In this document: positions 24,803 through 32,714 of the stretch, one piece after another
Layout: every line of letters starts with the position of its first letter
How positions within the stretch are numbered: the first letter of the stretch is position 1
From: Acidovorax sp. T1
Lineage (GTDB): Bacteria; Pseudomonadota; Gammaproteobacteria; Burkholderiales; Burkholderiaceae_C
Assembly (NCBI RefSeq): GCF_002176815.1
Contig: NZ_CP021648.1
Location: 1,806,001-1,870,000 of the forward strand
DNA length: 64,000 nucleotides
Direction of reading: 5' to 3'
Made by a program: the position numbers and the translations under genes
The notes under the pieces: generated by a model
Seen by the model: only the letters and a program-made list of their open reading frames with translations
The model's database searches: none
What the model was told of the DNA's origin: nothing

Positions 24803-24891
24803 GCAACTGCGCCGCATCGGCGGCTTGGCGGCCCTTGCGCGGCGTCCCTCGCATGGGGCCGCGCCCCCGCGCAATCACTGTGTCCTATCAC

Positions 24892-24948
24892 TCATATTTT
24901 TATAGCTGCTAGCGCTTGATGGATAAGCGCAGGAGGCCATTTTGACCA
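24892..24948. repeat. Intergenic palindromic repeat, copy E, overlapping the ssuB start
   Basis: This reads TTTTTATAGCTGCTAGCGCT, then TGATGGATAAGCGC, AGGAGGCCATTTTGACC. The AGGAGG at 24931-24936 lies 5 bases before the TTG start of ssuB, so the element provides both the Shine-Dalgarno and the initiation codon. Bases 24803-24891 before it hold only GC-rich sequence with no recognisable feature. Confidence 0.88.
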
Positions 24949-25751
24949 TTAATTCATCCCAACAAATCCAGGGCGTGCGCCTGGAAGTGCGCAACGTGGA
25001 CAAGCGCTACGGCACGCGCAACGTGCTGAAAAAGACCGAACTCACCATCGAGCCCGGCCAGTTTGTGGCCATCGTGGGCCGCAGCGGCTGCGGCAAGAGC
25101 ACGCTGCTGCGCCTGGTGGCGGGCCTGGAATCGGTCTCGGGCGGTGCGATCCGCCTCGATGGCAAAGACATTGCCGGACTGAGCAGCGACACCCGCATCA
25201 TGTTCCAGGACTCGCGCCTGCTGCCCTGGAAGCGCGTGGCCGACAACGTGGCCCTGGGTCTGCCGCCCGAGCGACGCGGCGCCGCCGCTGACGTGCTGGC
25301 CCGCGTGGGCCTGGGCGACCGCCTGGGCGAGTGGCCGGCGCGCCTGTCTGGCGGCCAGCGCCAGCGCGTGGCCCTGGCTCGCGCACTGGTGCACAACCCG
25401 CGCCTGCTGCTGCTCGACGAACCGCTGGGCGCGCTCGATGCGCTCACCCGCATCGAGATGCACCGCCTGATTGAAGGCCTGTGGCAGGCCAGCGGCTTCA
25501 CCGCGCTGCTCGTCACCCACGACGTGCAGGAAGCCGTGGCCCTGGCCGACCGGGTGATCCTGATTGAGGACGGCCAGATCGCGCTGGACCAGCGCATCGA
25601 CCTGCCTCGGCCCCGTTCGCATGGTGACGCGGCATTTGCCGCCATTGAAAAACGCATTCTTGACCGCGTGCTGCAAAAGCCCGAGGGTGAACCCGCGCAC
25701 GAATCAGCATGGCCCGGCGTGCCGGCCCACGGTTTGCGCTGGGCGGTGTGA
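24942..25751 (+). CDS. ssuB: Aliphatic sulfonate ABC ATPase SsuB
   Basis: This 269-residue ATPase powers sulfonate import with SsuC. Motifs in order are Walker [14 protein letters not shown], the Q-loop [12 protein letters not shown], the signature [15 protein letters not shown], Walker [13 protein letters not shown] and the switch histidine in [10 protein letters not shown]. The start is TTG 24942; no ATG exists upstream of the conserved region, and a perfect AGGAGG lies 5 nt before it, supplied by repeat copy E. It is followed 53 bp later by ssuF. Confidence 0.95.
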   Translation: MTINSSQQIQGVRLEVRNVDKRYGTRNVLKKTELTIEPGQFVAIVGRSGCGKSTLLRLVAGLESVSGGAIRLDGKDIAGLSSDTRIMFQDSRLLPWKRVADNVALGLPPERRGAAADVLARVGLGDRLGEWPARLSGGQRQRVALARALVHNPRLLLLDEPLGALDALTRIEMHRLIEGLWQASGFTALLVTHDVQEAVALADRVILIEDGQIALDQRIDLPRPRSHGDAAFAAIEKRILDRVLQKPEGEPAHESAWPGVPAHGLRWAV

Positions 25752-25804
25752 TTTCCTTTTCGCTTTCACTGAAATTTTTCAACGGACTTATCAAGGAGAA
25801 CCCC

Positions 25805-26020
25805 ATGTCCATTCAAGCCATCAATGTTCGCAACCAGTTCAAGGGCAAAGTGCGCGAGATCATTCGCGGCGATGTCGTCTCGGAAGTCGATGTCGAAACC
25901 CCGTGGGGCATCGTCACCTCGGTCATCACCACCCGCTCGGTGGACGATCTGGCCCTGGTGGTGGGCTCGGACGTAGTGGCCCTCGTCAAGTCCACCGAGG
26001 TGTCGATCGCCAAGCTGTAA
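25805..26020 (+). CDS. ssuF: SsuF-like molybdopterin-binding (TOBE/Mop) protein
   Basis: This 71-residue single Mop/TOBE domain protein begins MSIQAINVRNQFKGKVREII and ends SVDDLALVVGSDVVALVKST plus a short tail. Such proteins bind molybdate or molybdenum-pterin. In Pseudomonas an SsuF of this type is encoded at the end of the ssu operon and is needed for full sulfonate use, although the reason is not clear. AAGGAG lies 8 nt before the ATG. It is the last ssu gene before repeat copy F and the regulator. Confidence 0.92.
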   Translation: MSIQAINVRNQFKGKVREIIRGDVVSEVDVETPWGIVTSVITTRSVDDLALVVGSDVVALVKSTEVSIAKL

Positions 26021-26035
26021 GCAATGTGAGTTAAA

Positions 26036-26090
26036 CGGGCTGCTAGCGCTTTATGGATAAGCGCCAGCAGCTATAAAAATAGTAGTAAAG
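26036..26090. repeat. Intergenic palindromic repeat, copy F
   Basis: This runs GGGCTGCTAGCGCT, TTATGGATAAGCGC, CAGCAGCTATAAAAATAG between ssuF and the LysR-type gene. The stem could act as a weak transcription barrier between the two. Confidence 0.88.
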
Positions 26091-26123
26091 GCCCTGCATT
26101 GCGGGGCCTCCCCATTGGGCCCC

Positions 26124-27071
26124 ATGAATTTTCAGCAACTGCGCTCCGTGCGCGAAGCCGTGCGCCGTGGCTTCAACCTGACCGAGGTGGCGGCCATGCT
26201 CCACACCTCGCAGCCCGGCGTCAGCCGCCAGATCCGCGAGCTGGAGGAAGAGCTGGGCGTGGAGATCTTCGTGCGCGCCGGCAAGCGGCTCACCGGCCTC
26301 ACGCCGCCCGGTGAAACGCTGCTGCCCATCGTGGAGCGCCTGCTGCTGGAGTCGGACAACCTGCGGCGCGTGGGGCAGGATTTCAGCGCCAGCGCGCAGG
26401 GGCGCCTGTCGGTGGCGGCCACGCATTCGCAGGCGCGCTATGCGCTGCCGCAGGTGGTGCGCGACTTTCGCACGCTGTTTCCGCAGGTGTCGCTGCACCT
26501 GCACCAGGGCTCGCCGCGCCAGGTGGCCGAAATGCTGCTCTCCGGCGAGGCCGACATCGGCGTGGCTACCGAGGCGCTGGCAGGCTACGACACGCTGGTC
26601 ACGCTGCCTTGCTACCGCTGGACGCACAGCATCGTTGTGCCACCGGGCCATGCGCTGCTGCAGCTGAGCGAACCGGTCACGCTGGAGCAGCTGGCGCAAT
26701 TCCCCATCATCACCTACGAACTCGGCTACACCGGCCGCGCGCACATCGACGAGGCCTTTGCGCGCGAAGGCATCGCCCCCGACATCGTGCTCACCGCCAT
26801 GGATGCCGACGTGATCAAGACCTATGTGGAGCTGGACATGGGCGTGGGCATCGTCGCCTCGATCGCCGTGGACCCCGAGCGCGACCGGCAGCTGCGCATG
26901 ATTGATGCGGGCCACCTGTTCGAGGTCAACCTCACGCGGCTGGCCCTGCGCAAAGGAGCGTGGCTGCGCGGCTATGCCTACCACTTCATCGAGAGCTTCG
27001 TGCCCACGCTGACGCGCGAAAGTGTGGAAAAGGCCATGCGCGAGGGGGCCGCGCTGCCAGTGCCCGACTGA
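26124..27071 (+). CDS. cysB: CysB-family LysR-type regulator
   Basis: This 315-residue LysR regulator has the winged-helix domain at residues 1-60 (VREAVRRGFNLTEVAAMLHT, then SQPGVSRQIRELEEELGVEI) and the CysB-type effector domain with AATHSQARYALPQVV. CysB and Cbl sense sulfur supply through O-acetylserine or APS and activate cys and ssu genes. I start at ATG 26124, giving MNFQQLRSVR; a TTG at 26115 is in frame. Its position between two sulfur loci fits a local activator of both. CysB and Cbl cannot be told apart here. Confidence 0.93.
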   Translation: MNFQQLRSVREAVRRGFNLTEVAAMLHTSQPGVSRQIRELEEELGVEIFVRAGKRLTGLTPPGETLLPIVERLLLESDNLRRVGQDFSASAQGRLSVAATHSQARYALPQVVRDFRTLFPQVSLHLHQGSPRQVAEMLLSGEADIGVATEALAGYDTLVTLPCYRWTHSIVVPPGHALLQLSEPVTLEQLAQFPIITYELGYTGRAHIDEAFAREGIAPDIVLTAMDADVIKTYVELDMGVGIVASIAVDPERDRQLRMIDAGHLFEVNLTRLALRKGAWLRGYAYHFIESFVPTLTRESVEKAMREGAALPVPD

Positions 27072-27109
27072 GGCGCGCGCAAGGAAGGTACCAGAGGTGC
27101 GCAGTCGGC

Positions 27110-27145
27110 ATGCGCATGGCAAGTCTGCGCCGCGCGCATATGGTT
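27110..27145. promoter_or_regulatory. Two-part motif upstream of the DszA/NtaA-family gene
   Basis: An ATGCGCAT palindrome (27110-27117) and, 16 bp further, GCGCATATGGTT (27134-27145) lie about 110 bp before the gene at 27257. The same pair with 17 bp spacing and the same plus-strand order occurs at 33797-33833, upstream of the opposing ABC operon. It is a candidate shared regulator site. Confidence 0.5.
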
Positions 27146-27256
27146 CCTTGAAATTCTGCGTTCACAGCGCGCAGGGGGCCGGGTAACGTGGCTACAGCCG
27201 GCCTGGCTTGTAGCGGGCCGGGCTGCCAACCGACCCTTTTCGCTCAAGGAACCCCG

Positions 27257-28606
27257 ATGACCCAACGCAAGCTGCGCCTCGGCGCTTTCATCATGGCCAC
27301 CGGCCACCACATTGCCGCGTGGCGCCACCCCGGCGCGCAGGCTGACGCCGGTATCAACATCGACCACTACATCGCGCTGGCCAAGACGGCCGAGCGCGGC
27401 TTGTTCGACCAGGTGTTCGTGGCCGACAGCCCCGGCATCAAGCACACGGGCGACGAGGAATCGTTCAGCCGCCAGGGGCGCATGTCGCATTTCGAACCTG
27501 TCACGCTGTGGGCCGCGCTGTCGGCCGTGACGCAGCACATTGGCTTTGTGGCAACGGCCTCCACCACCTACGAAGATCCGTTTCTGCTGGCCCGCAAGTT
27601 CGCCTCGCTCGACCACATTAGCAAGGGCCGTGCCGCCTGGAACGTGGTAACGACCAGCGCCGATTCGGTGCACGGCAACTTTGGCCTGGCGGCCCATCCC
27701 GACCCGGCTGCGCGCTACGAGCGTGCCCATGAGTTCGTGGATGTGGTCAAGGGTTTGTGGGACAGTTTTGACGACGATGCCTTTGTGCGCGACCGCGCCT
27801 CGGGCGTGTACTTTGACCCGCAGAAACTGCACAAGCTCAACCATGTGGGCAAACACCTCAAGGTGGAGGGGCCTTTGAACATTGAGCGCCCGCCGCAGGG
27901 TTATCCGGTGATTGTGCAGGCCGGCTCGTCGGAAGACGGCAAGGAGCTGGCCGCCGCCACGGCCGAGGCCATCTTCACGGCCTGGACCAGCCTGGCCGAG
28001 GCGCAGGCTTTCTACAGCGACGTGAAGGGCCGCATGGCCAAGTACGGCCGTCGGCCCGAGGAATTGCTGGTGCTGCCGGGCATCTCGCCGGTGATCGGCC
28101 GCACGCAGGAACAGGCCGAGGCCAAGTGGGCCGAGTTGCAGGCACTGATCCACCCCTCGGTCGGCCTGGCCACGCTGGCGCCGTTCTGGCCGCTCGACGA
28201 GCTGCAGCGCTGGGACCTGGATGCCCCGCCGCCGTATTACCCCGAGCCGCCCAAGGGCGTCAACAGCCGCGCGCATGTGGTGATCGAGCTGGCGCGGCGC
28301 GAGAAATACACCATCCGCCAGCTTTATGAATACCTGGCGGGCGCGCGCGGCCACTGGGTGGTGATCGGCACGCCAGAAACCATTGCCGACCGCATGCAGG
28401 AGTGGTTTGAAAATGGCGCGGCCGATGGCTTCAATGTGATGCCATCGGTACTGCCGCAGTCACTGGACGAGTTTGTGGAGCTGGTCATTCCCGAGCTGCA
28501 GCGCCGTGGCTTGTTTCGCACCGCCTACGAAGGTAGCACGCTGCGCGAGAACCTGGGCCTGGCGCGGCCCGAGAGCCGTTATGCGCATGCGGTGAAGGTG
28601 GCCTGA
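27257..28606 (+). CDS. NtaA/SnaA/DszA-family FMN-dependent monooxygenase
   Basis: This 449-residue luciferase-like flavin monooxygenase begins MTQRKLRLGAFIMATGHHIA. It carries RAAWNVVTTSADSVHGNFGL (the WNVVT motif of the NtaA/DszA class), GYPVIVQAGSSEDGKELAAA and VVIGTPETIADRMQEWFENG. Members use FMNH2 from a separate reductase on sulfones, NTA or similar substrates; the substrate here is unknown. AAGGAA lies upstream of ATG 27257. Its neighbours are the CysB-like regulator and, facing it, a DszC-like flavoprotein with an ABC transporter, which suggests organosulfur use. Confidence 0.88.
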   Translation: MTQRKLRLGAFIMATGHHIAAWRHPGAQADAGINIDHYIALAKTAERGLFDQVFVADSPGIKHTGDEESFSRQGRMSHFEPVTLWAALSAVTQHIGFVATASTTYEDPFLLARKFASLDHISKGRAAWNVVTTSADSVHGNFGLAAHPDPAARYERAHEFVDVVKGLWDSFDDDAFVRDRASGVYFDPQKLHKLNHVGKHLKVEGPLNIERPPQGYPVIVQAGSSEDGKELAAATAEAIFTAWTSLAEAQAFYSDVKGRMAKYGRRPEELLVLPGISPVIGRTQEQAEAKWAELQALIHPSVGLATLAPFWPLDELQRWDLDAPPPYYPEPPKGVNSRAHVVIELARREKYTIRQLYEYLAGARGHWVVIGTPETIADRMQEWFENGAADGFNVMPSVLPQSLDEFVELVIPELQRRGLFRTAYEGSTLRENLGLARPESRYAHAVKVA

Positions 28607-28624
28607 GGCGGCTGCGCCAAACCG

Positions 28625-28790
28625 AGGGATGGCCTGTATAACCCTCGCGAGTCGGTGGTAGTGCGGATCGGGATGGGCCACAAGGCGTCTTTTTGCGGCC
28701 AATAGCTCGGCTATTGGAAAGAAAAGCAACGCAGTGGACCGCCCGAGGCCGCGCTATCACAGACCGCAGGGAGTTATGCAGGCCATCCCT
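28625..28790. repeat. Inverted-repeat element with internal hairpin
   Basis: Arms AGGGATGGCCTGTATAAC (28625-28642) and GTTATGCAGGCCATCCCT (28773-28790) are inverted and match at 17 of 18 positions. Between them CCAATAGC-TCG-GCTATTGG (28699-28717) forms a perfect 8 bp hairpin. The element fills the convergent gap between the two flavoprotein genes. It may act as a bidirectional terminator or be a small non-coding mobile repeat. Confidence 0.7.
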
Positions 28791-28838
28791 AACCCATGGC
28801 GAGCCTGGTTTGGCGCTTTGCTGTATCCGCTGTCGTTA

Positions 28839-29990
28839 TCAGCTGTAGTTGGCGGGCTGCGGAAGCTCGCCGTTGAGGGCCCAGCGGCCCAGTGTCTGGA
28901 GCTTGTAGTCCAGCGGATCGTGCAGGGTGTGCGTGCGCACGTTGCGCCAGAAACGGTCGTAACCCAGGCTGGCGCGGGTGCCGCGCGAGCCCACCACTTC
29001 AAACAGTTCCTGGCTGGCAAACAGGCCCGCGCGGTGCGCAATGACCTTGGCTTCGGCCACGGCCAGGGCCACTTCGCCGCGCTGCGCTGCGGTCAGGGAT
29101 TGGCCGCGTTCCCAGGCGGCCTGCGCGGCGTGCGCCGCGCGCTCGGCCAGGGCGGTGGCAGCGGCAATCTGGGCCTGCATGTCGCCCATGCGGTTGAGAA
29201 GGTAGGGGTCTTCTGTGGCGCGATCCACTGCGGCAACAATCCAGGGGCGGCCTTCGGCATGGGCGTATTGGCGGGCCTCCTGCTGCGCGCCCTGGGCAAT
29301 GCCCAGGTAGAGGTTGACGAGCACCAGTTGCGCCAGGCAGTTGCGCAGGGTGTGGAACACGCTGGGTGGCGTGTGGTGCTCGCGCATCACATCCACGCCG
29401 CTCAGCAGCACCTGGTCAAAGCGCACCGAGCCGCTGTCGGTCTGCCGCTGGCCGATGGGGTCCCAGTCTTCCTGCACCGAGATGCCCGGTGCCTGCGTGG
29501 CCAGGATGCCCAGCACGGGCTGGTCGCCGCCCGGGTGGCGGGCCGACACTGTCATGTAGCTTGATCCGCGCGTGCCCGAGCAAAAGCCCTTGGTGCCATC
29601 GAGCAGAAAATTCGGCCCCTCGCCGTGGGCCAGCAGGCGGGTGTCGCGCGGGTTCAGGGCATTGCCCCACCAGCCTTGCTCATCGGCGGTACGGCGCAGC
29701 CAGCGGCGCTGCTGCTCGGCATTGCCGTAGATGAGCACGGTGGCCACCTGCAGCTGATGGAAGGCCAGCAGGTGGGCTAGCGAGCTGTCCACCGCGGCGA
29801 GCTGGCGCACCAGGCGGTAGATGTCGGGCCAGGGCTGCTCCAGACCACCGTGTTCTTGGGGAATGGCCAGGCGCAGCAGGCCGGCGTCGCGGATCTGCGC
29901 CTTTTCGAAGGTGGCGTGGCCTCCCTGGCGGTCGCGTTCGACAGCGGTTTGGCGCAGGGTGTGCAGGAGGTCGGTGAGGTCAAAAGGCAT
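28839..29990 (-). CDS. Acyl-CoA dehydrogenase-like flavoprotein (SfnB/DszC type)
   Basis: This 383-residue protein has the acyl-CoA dehydrogenase fold. It shows LLRLAIPQEHGGLEQPWPDI early, the flavin-region WGNALNPRDTRLLA and LDGTKGFCSGTRGSSYMTVS, and a C-terminal four-helix bundle with SLGYDRFWRNVRTHTLHDPL. Members of the SfnB/DszC/XiaF branch act as FMNH2-dependent oxygenases on sulfur or nitrogen compounds rather than on acyl-CoA. The start is ATG 29990 (MPFDLTDLLH). It shares a strand with the ABC genes upstream and faces the DszA-like gene. Confidence 0.85.
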   Translation of the reverse strand: MPFDLTDLLHTLRQTAVERDRQGGHATFEKAQIRDAGLLRLAIPQEHGGLEQPWPDIYRLVRQLAAVDSSLAHLLAFHQLQVATVLIYGNAEQQRRWLRRTADEQGWWGNALNPRDTRLLAHGEGPNFLLDGTKGFCSGTRGSSYMTVSARHPGGDQPVLGILATQAPGISVQEDWDPIGQRQTDSGSVRFDQVLLSGVDVMREHHTPPSVFHTLRNCLAQLVLVNLYLGIAQGAQQEARQYAHAEGRPWIVAAVDRATEDPYLLNRMGDMQAQIAAATALAERAAHAAQAAWERGQSLTAAQRGEVALAVAEAKVIAHRAGLFASQELFEVVGSRGTRASLGYDRFWRNVRTHTLHDPLDYKLQTLGRWALNGELPQPANYS

Positions 29991-30040
29991 GGGGAAAATG
30001 AAGTGCGGGAGGCGAGTTAAATCATTGAAACCAAGGCGCA

Positions 30041-30988
30041 TCAGTGGCAGATGGCGCCGTCCTGCAGCAAGGCCACTTCGAGCATGATTTCACTGGTGCG
30101 TTGCAGCCGGGCCTGCGCTTCCAACCCCTGGGCGCGCCATTGGTCCAGCACGGCATCGAGGTGACGCGCCGATTCGGGGTCGGCTTGAGCCAGCTGCACC
30201 TGGGCCGAGGGGGCGGGCGCGATGGCATCGTCGAGCAGGCGGTAAAAGCGCCATTCGGTCTGCGCCAGCAGCCGCTGCAGCAGACCTTCGTCTTCGGCCA
30301 GCGCCGCGCATTCGCCGGCCATGAAGGCGCTGACGGCATGCACCGCCGAGCGGTATTGCACCGGGCGTGCGCCCAGGCGCTCGCGCAGAGGTTCGGCGTA
30401 GGGGCTGCCCTGGGCAACGCACACGTTCAGACCGGCCAGATGTGCCGGGCTCTCCAGCGGGCTCTTGCGCATCACGACGATGCGGCCAGGCCCCTTCACA
30501 TAGGGCACCGCGCCGCGCATCGGGGTTGGCGTGCCTGCCGGACCGGGCGGACTGCCCGCCAGCACCAGATCCACCTGGCCTGCCGCCGTGGCCGTTGCCA
30601 CCTGTTCGGGCGCGAGACCCACCAGTTGCACCTTCACACCCAATTGCTGGGCAATATGGCTCGCCAAACCGGCGTCGTAGCTGTCGGGTTCGGGGGGCAA
30701 AGGGTCGCTGGGCAGGGACGGGCGTGGGTACTCGCGCACGCCCACGCGCAGCACGCCGCGCTCGCGCGCCTGCAGCAGCAGGGGCCCGGGCGCCGGAGCG
30801 GAAAGGTTGGCTGGTGCGAAGGCTGCCACCAGCAGGTAGGCATCGGCTGGCCACCGCGACATCGCAACCCATCCGGCCGCAGCCAAGGCCGCCAGCGCCG
30901 CCAGCCACACGCGGCGTTGTATCGCGCGCCACAAAGGGCGTGGCTGCACGGCTGCGCCGCCCGAGGGCAGGGCGCGGGGCTCAGCCAT
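30041..30988 (-). CDS. Membrane-anchored family-3 type solute-binding protein
   Basis: This 315-residue protein has one hydrophobic segment at about residues 28-45 (VWLAALAALAAAGWVAM), likely an uncleaved anchor. A periplasmic domain follows with VLRVGVREYPRPSLPSD, YDAGLASHIAQQLGVKVQLV and VAQGSPYAEPLRERLG, as in amino-acid-type (SBP_bac_3) binding proteins. It overlaps the permease gene by 8 bp. The cassette also has an SsuA-like lipoprotein, so one permease is served by two unrelated binding proteins. The ligand is unknown. Confidence 0.78.
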   Translation of the reverse strand: MAEPRALPSGGAAVQPRPLWRAIQRRVWLAALAALAAAGWVAMSRWPADAYLLVAAFAPANLSAPAPGPLLLQARERGVLRVGVREYPRPSLPSDPLPPEPDSYDAGLASHIAQQLGVKVQLVGLAPEQVATATAAGQVDLVLAGSPPGPAGTPTPMRGAVPYVKGPGRIVVMRKSPLESPAHLAGLNVCVAQGSPYAEPLRERLGARPVQYRSAVHAVSAFMAGECAALAEDEGLLQRLLAQTEWRFYRLLDDAIAPAPSAQVQLAQADPESARHLDAVLDQWRAQGLEAQARLQRTSEIMLEVALLQDGAICH

Positions 30989-31844
30989 GGAACTCCAGCC
31001 CCTTGCGCCAGCCGGTGAGCCGCGCCTCGATCAGGGCGAGTAGGTAGTTCAGGCCCAGCCCCAGCAGGGCCAGCAGCAGGATGCCCGCGTACATGGTGGG
31101 GATCTGGAAGATCTCCTGCGCATTCAGGGTCAGAAAACCCAGCCCTGCATGCGCGCCGATCATTTCCGCGGCCACCAGCGCCGTGATCGAATACGCGCCC
31201 GCCAGCCGGATGCCCGTGAAGATCGAGGGCGAGGCCGCCGGTAGCACCACCCTGAAGAAGATGTAGCCGCGCGATGCCCCCATCGACAGGGCCGAATGCA
31301 CCAGCAATTTGTCCACCTGCTTGACGCCACCGATGGTGTTGAGCAGCACTGGCCAGAACGCAGCCCAGAAGATGATGGCCACCTTGGATGATTCGCCAAT
31401 GCCCAGGAACAGCAGGAACACCGGAAACAGCGCAAACGCCGACACCTGGCGAAACAGCTGCAGCAGCGGGTCCATAAAGGCTTCAAAACGCTGGATGGCG
31501 CCCATCAGCAGCCCCAGGCCAACGCCGCTGGAGATGGCCAGCAGCAGGCCGATCAGCGAGCGTTGCAGGCTGGCGGTGACATGCTTCCAGAGCTGGCCGT
31601 TGTCCACCAGGGTGGCGATGGCGCGCACCACGTCGGAGGGCGGGCTCAAGAACGCCGGGTTCACCCAGCCCGCGCGAGGCAGCAGCTCCCACACGGCCAG
31701 GAACAGCAGGATGCAGGCGCTGCGCTCCAGGCCGCGCCGCAGCGCGCGCAGCAGGCCGAGGTGTGTGGCCGTGGACTCTACCGGGGCCGGCCCGGTGGTT
31801 GCAATGGCAGCAGCGGCGGTGACAGATGTGGTAGATGTGGTCAT
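30981..31844 (-). CDS. SsuC/TauC-type ABC permease
   Basis: This 287-residue inner-membrane permease of the nitrate/sulfonate/taurine type has six hydrophobic segments and an EAA loop around VHSALSMGASRGYIFFRVVL. A 40-residue Ala/Thr-rich N-terminal tail is unusual but common in long starts. It overlaps the ATPase gene by 4 bp and the family-3 binding protein by 8 bp, so the four transporter genes are translated as a tight unit. The substrate is inferred to be an organosulfur compound from context only. Confidence 0.9.
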   Translation of the reverse strand: MTTSTTSVTAAAAIATTGPAPVESTATHLGLLRALRRGLERSACILLFLAVWELLPRAGWVNPAFLSPPSDVVRAIATLVDNGQLWKHVTASLQRSLIGLLLAISSGVGLGLLMGAIQRFEAFMDPLLQLFRQVSAFALFPVFLLFLGIGESSKVAIIFWAAFWPVLLNTIGGVKQVDKLLVHSALSMGASRGYIFFRVVLPAASPSIFTGIRLAGAYSITALVAAEMIGAHAGLGFLTLNAQEIFQIPTMYAGILLLALLGLGLNYLLALIEARLTGWRKGLEFHG

Positions 31845-32710
31845 ATGGCAAATCCCGTGAGGGCCAGGCGAAAGTCTGGCGCGGTGGGCACCAGCGGGGC
31901 GAGCGGTTCTTGTCGGTGGTTGCTGGCAAAGGCCACCTCGTCGCGCAGGATTTCCCAGGCTTGCTGGCGCAACTGCACAAACGCCGTGGAGTTGCGGATT
32001 TCCGGGGCACGCGGGCGTGGCAGCGGCACGTCCAGAATCGCCTTGATGCGGCCGGGCCGGTGCGTCATCACGGCAATGCGGTCCGACAGGTAGATCGCCT
32101 CGTCCAGGCTGTGGGTGATGAAGACGATGGTTTTCTTGTGCAGCTCCCAGATGCGCAGCAGCTCGGACTGCAGGATTTCGCGCGTCTGCGCATCGAGCGC
32201 GGCAAAGGGCTCGTCCATCAGCAGCAGGTCGGGGTTGTAGGCCAGCGAGCGCGCAATGGCCACGCGCTGGCGCATGCCGCCCGACAGCTCATGCGGGTAA
32301 CGATGGCCGAAGCCTTCCAGCCCCACCAGTTCCAGAAACTCCTGCGCGGTGCGCCTGCGCTCGGCCTTGGGCACCTTGCGGATCTCCAGCCCCACCTCGA
32401 TGTTGCGCAGCACCGTGCGCCACGGAAACAGCGCATAGCCCTGGAACACCACGCCCTGGTGCTGGTTGATGCCCTCGGCGGGGCGGCCGTCGATGGTGAT
32501 GCTGCCGCCGGTCTTGCGCGACAGGCCTGCCAGCATGCTGAGGAAAGTGGATTTCCCGCAGCCCGAAGGCCCGAGGATGGTGAAGAACTCGCCGGGGCGC
32601 ACGTCCAGGTCGAAGTTCTTCAGCGCGGAAATGGTCTTTTTCTGGCCGAGCTCGTCACGGACCTGAAAGTCCATCTGCACGCCGCGCGCCACGATCTTGG
32701 CATCGCTCAT
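31841..32710 (-). CDS. SsuB/TauB-type ABC ATPase
   Basis: This 289-residue ATPase has Walker A LGPSGCGKSTFLS, the Q-loop VVFQGYALFPWRT, the signature ELSGGMRQRVAIARSL, Walker B LLLMDEPFAALD and the switch region VFITHSLDEAIYLSD. It starts 4 bp after the end of the lipoprotein gene and overlaps the permease by 4 bp. It would power uptake through that permease. It is distinct from SsuB at 24942 and lacks that gene's unusual start. Confidence 0.93.
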   Translation of the reverse strand: MSDAKIVARGVQMDFQVRDELGQKKTISALKNFDLDVRPGEFFTILGPSGCGKSTFLSMLAGLSRKTGGSITIDGRPAEGINQHQGVVFQGYALFPWRTVLRNIEVGLEIRKVPKAERRRTAQEFLELVGLEGFGHRYPHELSGGMRQRVAIARSLAYNPDLLLMDEPFAALDAQTREILQSELLRIWELHKKTIVFITHSLDEAIYLSDRIAVMTHRPGRIKAILDVPLPRPRAPEIRNSTAFVQLRQQAWEILRDEVAFASNHRQEPLAPLVPTAPDFRLALTGFAI

Positions 32711-32714
32711 GGGG

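Noticed and set aside
28460..28760. Two overlapping minus-strand ORFs of about 90 codons
   Set aside because: They lie mainly in the inverted-repeat element and the 3' end of the monooxygenase gene. Their reading frames follow the repeat, so I treat them as artefacts of a non-coding element.
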